Assembly (NCBI RefSeq): GCF_018446385.1
Contig: NC_055993.1
Span: 67,100,631 to 67,164,630, forward strand
Direction: 5' to 3'
Origin: Zingiber officinale
Taxonomy: Eukaryota > Streptophyta > Magnoliopsida > Zingiberales > Zingiberaceae
DNA: 64,000 nucleotides
Below the pieces are notes generated by a model. It saw nothing but the letters and a program-made list of their open reading frames with translations. It did no database searches and was not told the DNA's origin. A program made the translations under genes and the position numbers. Of this stretch, positions 59,080 to 64,000 are shown one piece after another. Each line of letters begins with the position of its first letter. Position 1 is the first letter of the stretch.

Positions 59080-59123
59080 CCTTGGTTGAAACATCAAAAT
59101 CTAAGGTTGAAACCAACCACTTG

Positions 59124-59533
59124 GAGCATCCACATCAGTTTCTCTATAATATCTCTAAAATTTAGGGTAAACCACCCACTTTATTAAATTTAGACAATCA
59201 TTTTTCACTGCACACTACATCAGCTACCCTAAAATTTCCATTATCTTTATTTTTTATTGTTTTCTTCTCTCTCTTCCACTTTTTAAATTATTTTTTCTCT
59301 CTCCCTATGTAATATCTACACACTTTTTTTCTCTCTCTTTATTTTTTCTCTCGATCAAATTAAATGATATTTTAATATTTAGGAAATAAATTTCATTTCC
59401 TAAATTTAGAGAAGTACTATTCATAAAATCTAAATTTAGGGAATAGATAGGATAGCTGATGCAAAAGTTTTTTTTACGAAAAATGTAAAATTTATGGTAA
59501 ATTCTATGTTTAGGGAAGCTGATGTGGATGCTC
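59124..59533. mobile_element. Tourist-like MITE in NOV intron
   Basis: Inverted ends GAGCATCCACATCAG and CTGATGTGGATGCTC, flanked by TTG and TTA, an imperfect version of the TWA duplication of PIF/Harbinger elements. 410 bp, AT-rich with AGAGAGAAAA tracts. Related to 54631-54988. Confidence 0.7.
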
Positions 59534-62500
59534 TTAGAGCATGATTGTACCAATAGTAAAACTTTCTTTCTATTGCAATCATTAAACAAACAATCTACAA
59601 AATTTGTATGATATGTCACCTTCATTGTGCATGCTAGGATCACATACCACATACTTGTTCAGAATTGTTCACATTGTCATCAAGAACAACAAGTTGGGAT
59701 TTACAAGAAAATGAAAAAAAGGAATTGCGTTAAGAATTATGTACCAACAAATAAGAGAATATCCTTTGACTTCGAAGGAATTTCACGGGTAAAAATAAAA
59801 AAAGATTGATTTGATACCGGTCACAATCTATACTTGATTTCCTAATTTCATAATACAGGGCCAAAGAGGAGGCATAGAAGAATTACAATGAATATTCAAA
59901 AATATATTTCAATATTGCTATTACAAAAGTGGAAAACATTATGGGTAACCTAATATTCTTGCAAAGTAGATAGCTTTATAATTAAATAATAAAGTTTCAT
60001 TTTGAAAGCAATGAAAAAAGCTACTAATTAGTTGAAGAAACAAATACAAAAGGAATTTAAGTTCAAATTGCTGGACTGACCAACAGAAAAGAAATTGCAC
60101 ATGCCGAATGGTTGAGAAAGCGGAGAGTCTCCTTATAAACAATTCATGCTAAAATTGATCATTGTCCCTATATCGATTCAAACAATTTATAGAGGTATTA
60201 GGTTTCAAAATTTGGATATTTTGGGGGGGGGGGGAGCCAGATTTTTTTTGTCTTTCCATTCTATTCAGTGCTAGATTTTTTTTTTTATAGCTCAATTGAT
60301 CTCTATAAAGTCTATTTCACTAGTGATAACCATATCTCAAATTATTCTAAATTACTTGATAGAATTTTATTGTCTTCCTCTACCCTGCACACATCCTTTG
60401 ACTCTAATAGTTCATCTTGTTTAACCATAGAATCTATTGAACGTTTTTGAACATATGTATATAATCTTAAACTGTTTTTTTTTATAAATTTTATCATCTA
60501 TCTGAGCTACACCTTATTGTTCTTGGGCAATACTATTTTTTAATTTTAAATTCAGTGTAGTCCATTCACCTTATTACCTTAATACAACTTGATGGGTTGT
60601 ACATAATTTTATTTTATCTCTATATTTTCTGACTGCCCAACATTCTATAGAGTATCGTATAGAATTTCATTTATAGCCAAAGGAACACAAGACTCACACA
60701 AGATTCCGAAAGTCTCTCCATTTTAATCATCCATGTTTCATCTATTGCTACATCCTGATCAAGATCGCCTGGTTTAATAATTTATCAAGCTATTAATAAT
60801 TGCCATAGAAATTTGAAAATTTCTATTTCATGCATCTTAACTCAATACTCCTGATTTGAATTGTGCGATACCTTGTTTTTTGTTTTGCAGATAGAAATTT
60901 GCTTGTCACTAGGTAAAACTAACTTTCATTTATTCCACTGAATTATGTCATCCATTTTCTCATTCTAATCTCCTTATAAAGTGTAGGTATAAAAGTAGAT
61001 ATGGTGTAGAATCTTGTGCCATGCTTTCTATCACAAGTAATCTCTCATTGCTGTCTATGTAAAGGAGTATGATATTGTGCTGACAAGTGGCATGCTACAA
61101 CATTCTCTGTAACATGACGAACGAATTCAACTAATGATATTCTGTCTGATATCTGTTTTTTTTTGTAATTCAATTCTCCACAAATTTAATTCAATTGATC
61201 AAATGCTATAGTCTTATTTTTGGAAACAAATAATTTAAGTGGTTGGAACTAAAGTAGAAATCTCATTTAAATTCATCTAGGTGGACACTAGATTAAAATG
61301 AGCAAAATCCATTTTTATCCTATTGTTAATCAATAAACTTATATTTTTAGAAGTACAAAAAAAAAGTGGAAGAAGGTTAAATGAGCAAAATTGCTCTTAA
61401 TTCACTGGAATAGCACAGCTAAATTTTGATTTAATTGACTATCTAAATCCTATAGTTTACTTTTAAAACTAAATAGTAAGGAAGGGGTCAAATGAGGTCA
61501 ACCCATGTAAATTTGTGTAGACATGCTTTGACGTGTATCTGTGCACAGTATGCTAGAAAAATTGTATTTTTCTAGTTGAGGATCAAAACTCTTAACAGAA
61601 CAATTCTTTAAACGAGAATTAGGTGGGTTAGTAACGACTAAACATGTAAGTCTTGTGTCATTCCCTAATAGCAACAACCTTCGAAGAAAGGCTCCTTTTG
61701 CAGAATACAAAATTAAAAGAAAGGGTCCTTTTGTGGAACTCTTGAAGGAGGGGAAGGACTTATTGAGCAGGTGCTGAGCCCTAACACACGAATGAGGAGA
61801 AATTTATTATGAAGTTTGCAAGAGCTCTTCATCAAAATTAGTATAGAAAGTTAGCTTGTAATTAGTATTGTCCATTATAGCTAGACTGCAACACGACACA
61901 TGTCTCTTAGAAGGAGATGCTTTGGCTGTGTTTTCTTGTGCATTTTAGTTTGAGAATTTCCAAGAAAACACAAATGAACTAAAAAACTTATCAAGATCCA
62001 TCCCTAAATAATGAACAAAACATAGAAAAGACAACAAAAGATTAAGTTAAAGGGAGAATCAATGAATGGAACAAGGTAAGAAGATGGCTAAACATTCGAC
62101 ATGAGGTCAGAACCATGGAGAGACTGTTGCAGGTGTTCCAGTAGCACTATAGAGGCGACCGACGCATCATGAAAGCATAAGACCTGTTTAATGTATGATT
62201 TATTTTCTTGGGAATGTTGCAATAGATGTCGTTTTGAGAGTACAGACACGTCTACCAGTTTGTGGATCTCCATTGATTATATGTCTGATCGTTTATCATT
62301 ATGATATCTATACCAACGAAGCTCAATTTATAGGAAATCAAGTACCGAAGACAAAAGTTCTCTTAATAATCTTGGCAAACATGCATATGAAGGGTGTGTT
62401 TGCTTCTTGGAAAATTTCCATTTTCCTTTTCTATAAAAAAAGAGAATTTGAAAAATGAAAAGTGAAAAAAAGATATTTGCTGCAATTCTTTTAGAAAGTG

Positions 62501-62548
62501 AATCAACAAAGCATAGATCCATCCTTAAATAGTGAACAAAACATAGAA
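59534..62548. other. presumed NOV intron DNA, no feature recognised
   Basis: AT-rich with a G run of about 13 at 60221-60234. A 33-bp direct repeat (61995-62027 and 62516-62548) lies at its right end. No exon with a convincing frame and splice sites is seen on either strand. Confidence 0.4.
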
Positions 62549-64000
62549 CAACAACAACCAAACCTTATCCCACTTGGTGGGGCCGACTAGATGAATTTTT
62601 CTGCACGATTGAGCTCTATCTTGTTTTATTGTTGCTAACAAAGTCTTTCTCTTCCTAATTTGATGTACATATTTGTCATAATTTCACATCGTGGAGCATT
62701 TATTGGTTGTCTATATACATATCCATACCATCTTAAACATGTCTCCTAAGTTTTAGGGTTTAGGATTCCCTTAATAGGCGCAACCCCGACCTTTTCTCTA
62801 ATATTTTCATTTTTTTATTTTGTTCATCCTTGTATGTTTGCACATTCACCTTAACATTTTCATTTATGCAACTCTCATCTTCTGCTTATATGTTCAAGTC
62901 ATAATTCAATATTAAACTCCATATAACATAGCATGTCTAACTATCATTTTGTAAAACTTTTCTTTTAATCTTAAAGGTACTTTACGATCACAGAGAACAC
63001 TTAACGCTCTTGTCGATTTGAACCATCCTGTTTGTATTTTATATAAGACATCTCTCAATCCCTCTATCTTTTGTAAAAATAATCCTAAATACTTAAAGCT
63101 CTTACTTATAGATAACTTGCCATCTCTTATATTAAAAATTATCTCATTACGTTTAATATTACTAAATTTAAATTCTATATATTCTGTTTTTACTCTATTA
63201 GGCCTAAAATCTTTCACTTCTAACTTTTTCTGTCATGATTCGTGTTTAACATTTACTCCTTCACGAGTCTCATCTATCAAAACAATATCATCTGGTAACA
63301 ATAAATACCATGTTACCGTATCTTGGATGTATCAAGTGAGTTTGTACACGATTAGTGTAAAAAGATAGAGACTTGATGCAACCCTATTCTTATGAGAAAC
63401 GCTTCGGTTAATCCACATGAAGTCTTCACTCTTGTCATTACATGCTCACACATATCTTTAATTAGTTCAATATATGCTATTCTAACAACTCTCTATGTTA
63501 GAATTCTCCATATAATTTTTCTTGAGATTTTATTATAAGTTTTTTCTAGGTGAACAAATGCTATGTGTATGTCTTGCTTATGTCTCAATACTTTTCAATT
63601 AATTGTATGAGAAGATGTATAACTTTTGTTGTCAGCCTTCCAAGCATAAATTCAAATTGATTTTTGGTCACCGTGATCTCATTCTTTAGTTTTTTTAATT
63701 ACTTTTTCCCAAAGTTTCATGGTATGACTCATTAGTTTAATACCCCTAAAATTTGTACAATTTTGTACATTTTCTTTGTTCTTATATACGGGAAATAGAG
63801 TACTTACCCTTAAATATTTTTTTTTCATTTTTAATATTAAATTGAATAACTTTATAAGTCATTCAATATCTTATTTTGACACTTTCATATCTCTATTGGA
63901 ATATCATCAAGTCCAACTACTTTTCCATTTTGCATCTCATGTAAAACTTGTTCTACTTCTACAATAAAAATTTAAATTTCCATACTAGTGACTTAAATTT
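62549..64000 (-). mobile_element. LINE (L1-type) 3' portion, minus strand, continues past the edge
   Basis: Minus-strand reading includes DDIVLIDETREGV (about 63260-63300; catalytic DD of the reverse transcriptase), then KTEYIEFKFSN, FKYLGLFLQK, GWFKSTRALSVLCDR and PLRLKEKFYKMIVRHAMLYG (62912-63217). This is the standard order at the end of plant LINE reverse transcriptase. The 3' end is CGGCCCCACCAAGTGGGATA followed by GTTGTTGTTGT, a familiar plant LINE tail. Several stops show it is dead. The 5' part lies beyond position 64000. Confidence 0.85.

Overview
This window looks like a plant nuclear genome, most likely a monocot. The evidence is a eukaryotic tRNA-Ser gene, spliced exons with GT/AG borders, Ty1/copia-type and Ty3/gypsy-type LTR elements, CACTA, hAT and Mutator-like DNA transposons, SINEs and a LINE. 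Zingiberales is only a guess from the general look of the LTRs. No complete protein-coding gene is visible. Coding content unrelated to transposons is limited to a tRNA-Ser(GCU) gene (3600-3680, minus) and the first two coding exons of a gene I read as NO VEIN (NOV; 56211-57138, plus), whose remaining exons must lie beyond the right edge if it is intact.

Layout. 1-3.6 kb is AT-rich intergenic DNA with one tRNA-derived SINE bounded by a 17-bp target-site duplication (TSD). 5.6-12.6 kb is an old CACTA transposase (TNPD) remnant on the minus strand, split by a second CACTA element (6215-12068). That second element carries a decayed Ptta/En/Spm-type gene, two hAT MITEs, and a solo LTR that itself holds a third hAT MITE. 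13.2-43.9 kb is one copia-like, gag-only LTR element (A), inflated to 30 kb by insertions. Its left LTR holds a solo-LTR-like insert (D) that contains a Pack-CACTA element carrying the last exons of an MPP10-like gene. Its right LTR holds two solo LTRs (C and E). C contains a second gag-only element (B), which contains a full-length Tat-lineage Ty3/gypsy element and another hAT MITE. Nearly every level has a recognisable TSD, and once inserts are subtracted the two LTRs of A are about 1.56 and 1.59 kb, which supports the whole parse.

43.9-56 kb holds AT-rich DNA, a fifth hAT MITE, a long solo LTR (F), LTR-like sequence with minisatellites, an expanded solo LTR of family A (G), a degenerate Tourist-like MITE, a repeated SINE-like sequence and a weaker hAT-like element. 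56.2-64 kb is the start of NOV with an intron of at least 6.86 kb, which contains a Mutator-like element, a Tourist-like MITE and the 3' end of a LINE on the minus strand.

Functionally the window is a transposon graveyard with a readable order of insertion. Nothing here forms a cellular pathway. The observations most worth a second look are the Pack-CACTA with intact MPP10 splice sites, the CACTA-in-CACTA insertion, the exactly phased 79-bp array in the gypsy element together with loss of the start of its 3' LTR, and the two gag-only retroelements. All coordinates and comparisons were made by eye, without alignment software or database searches.
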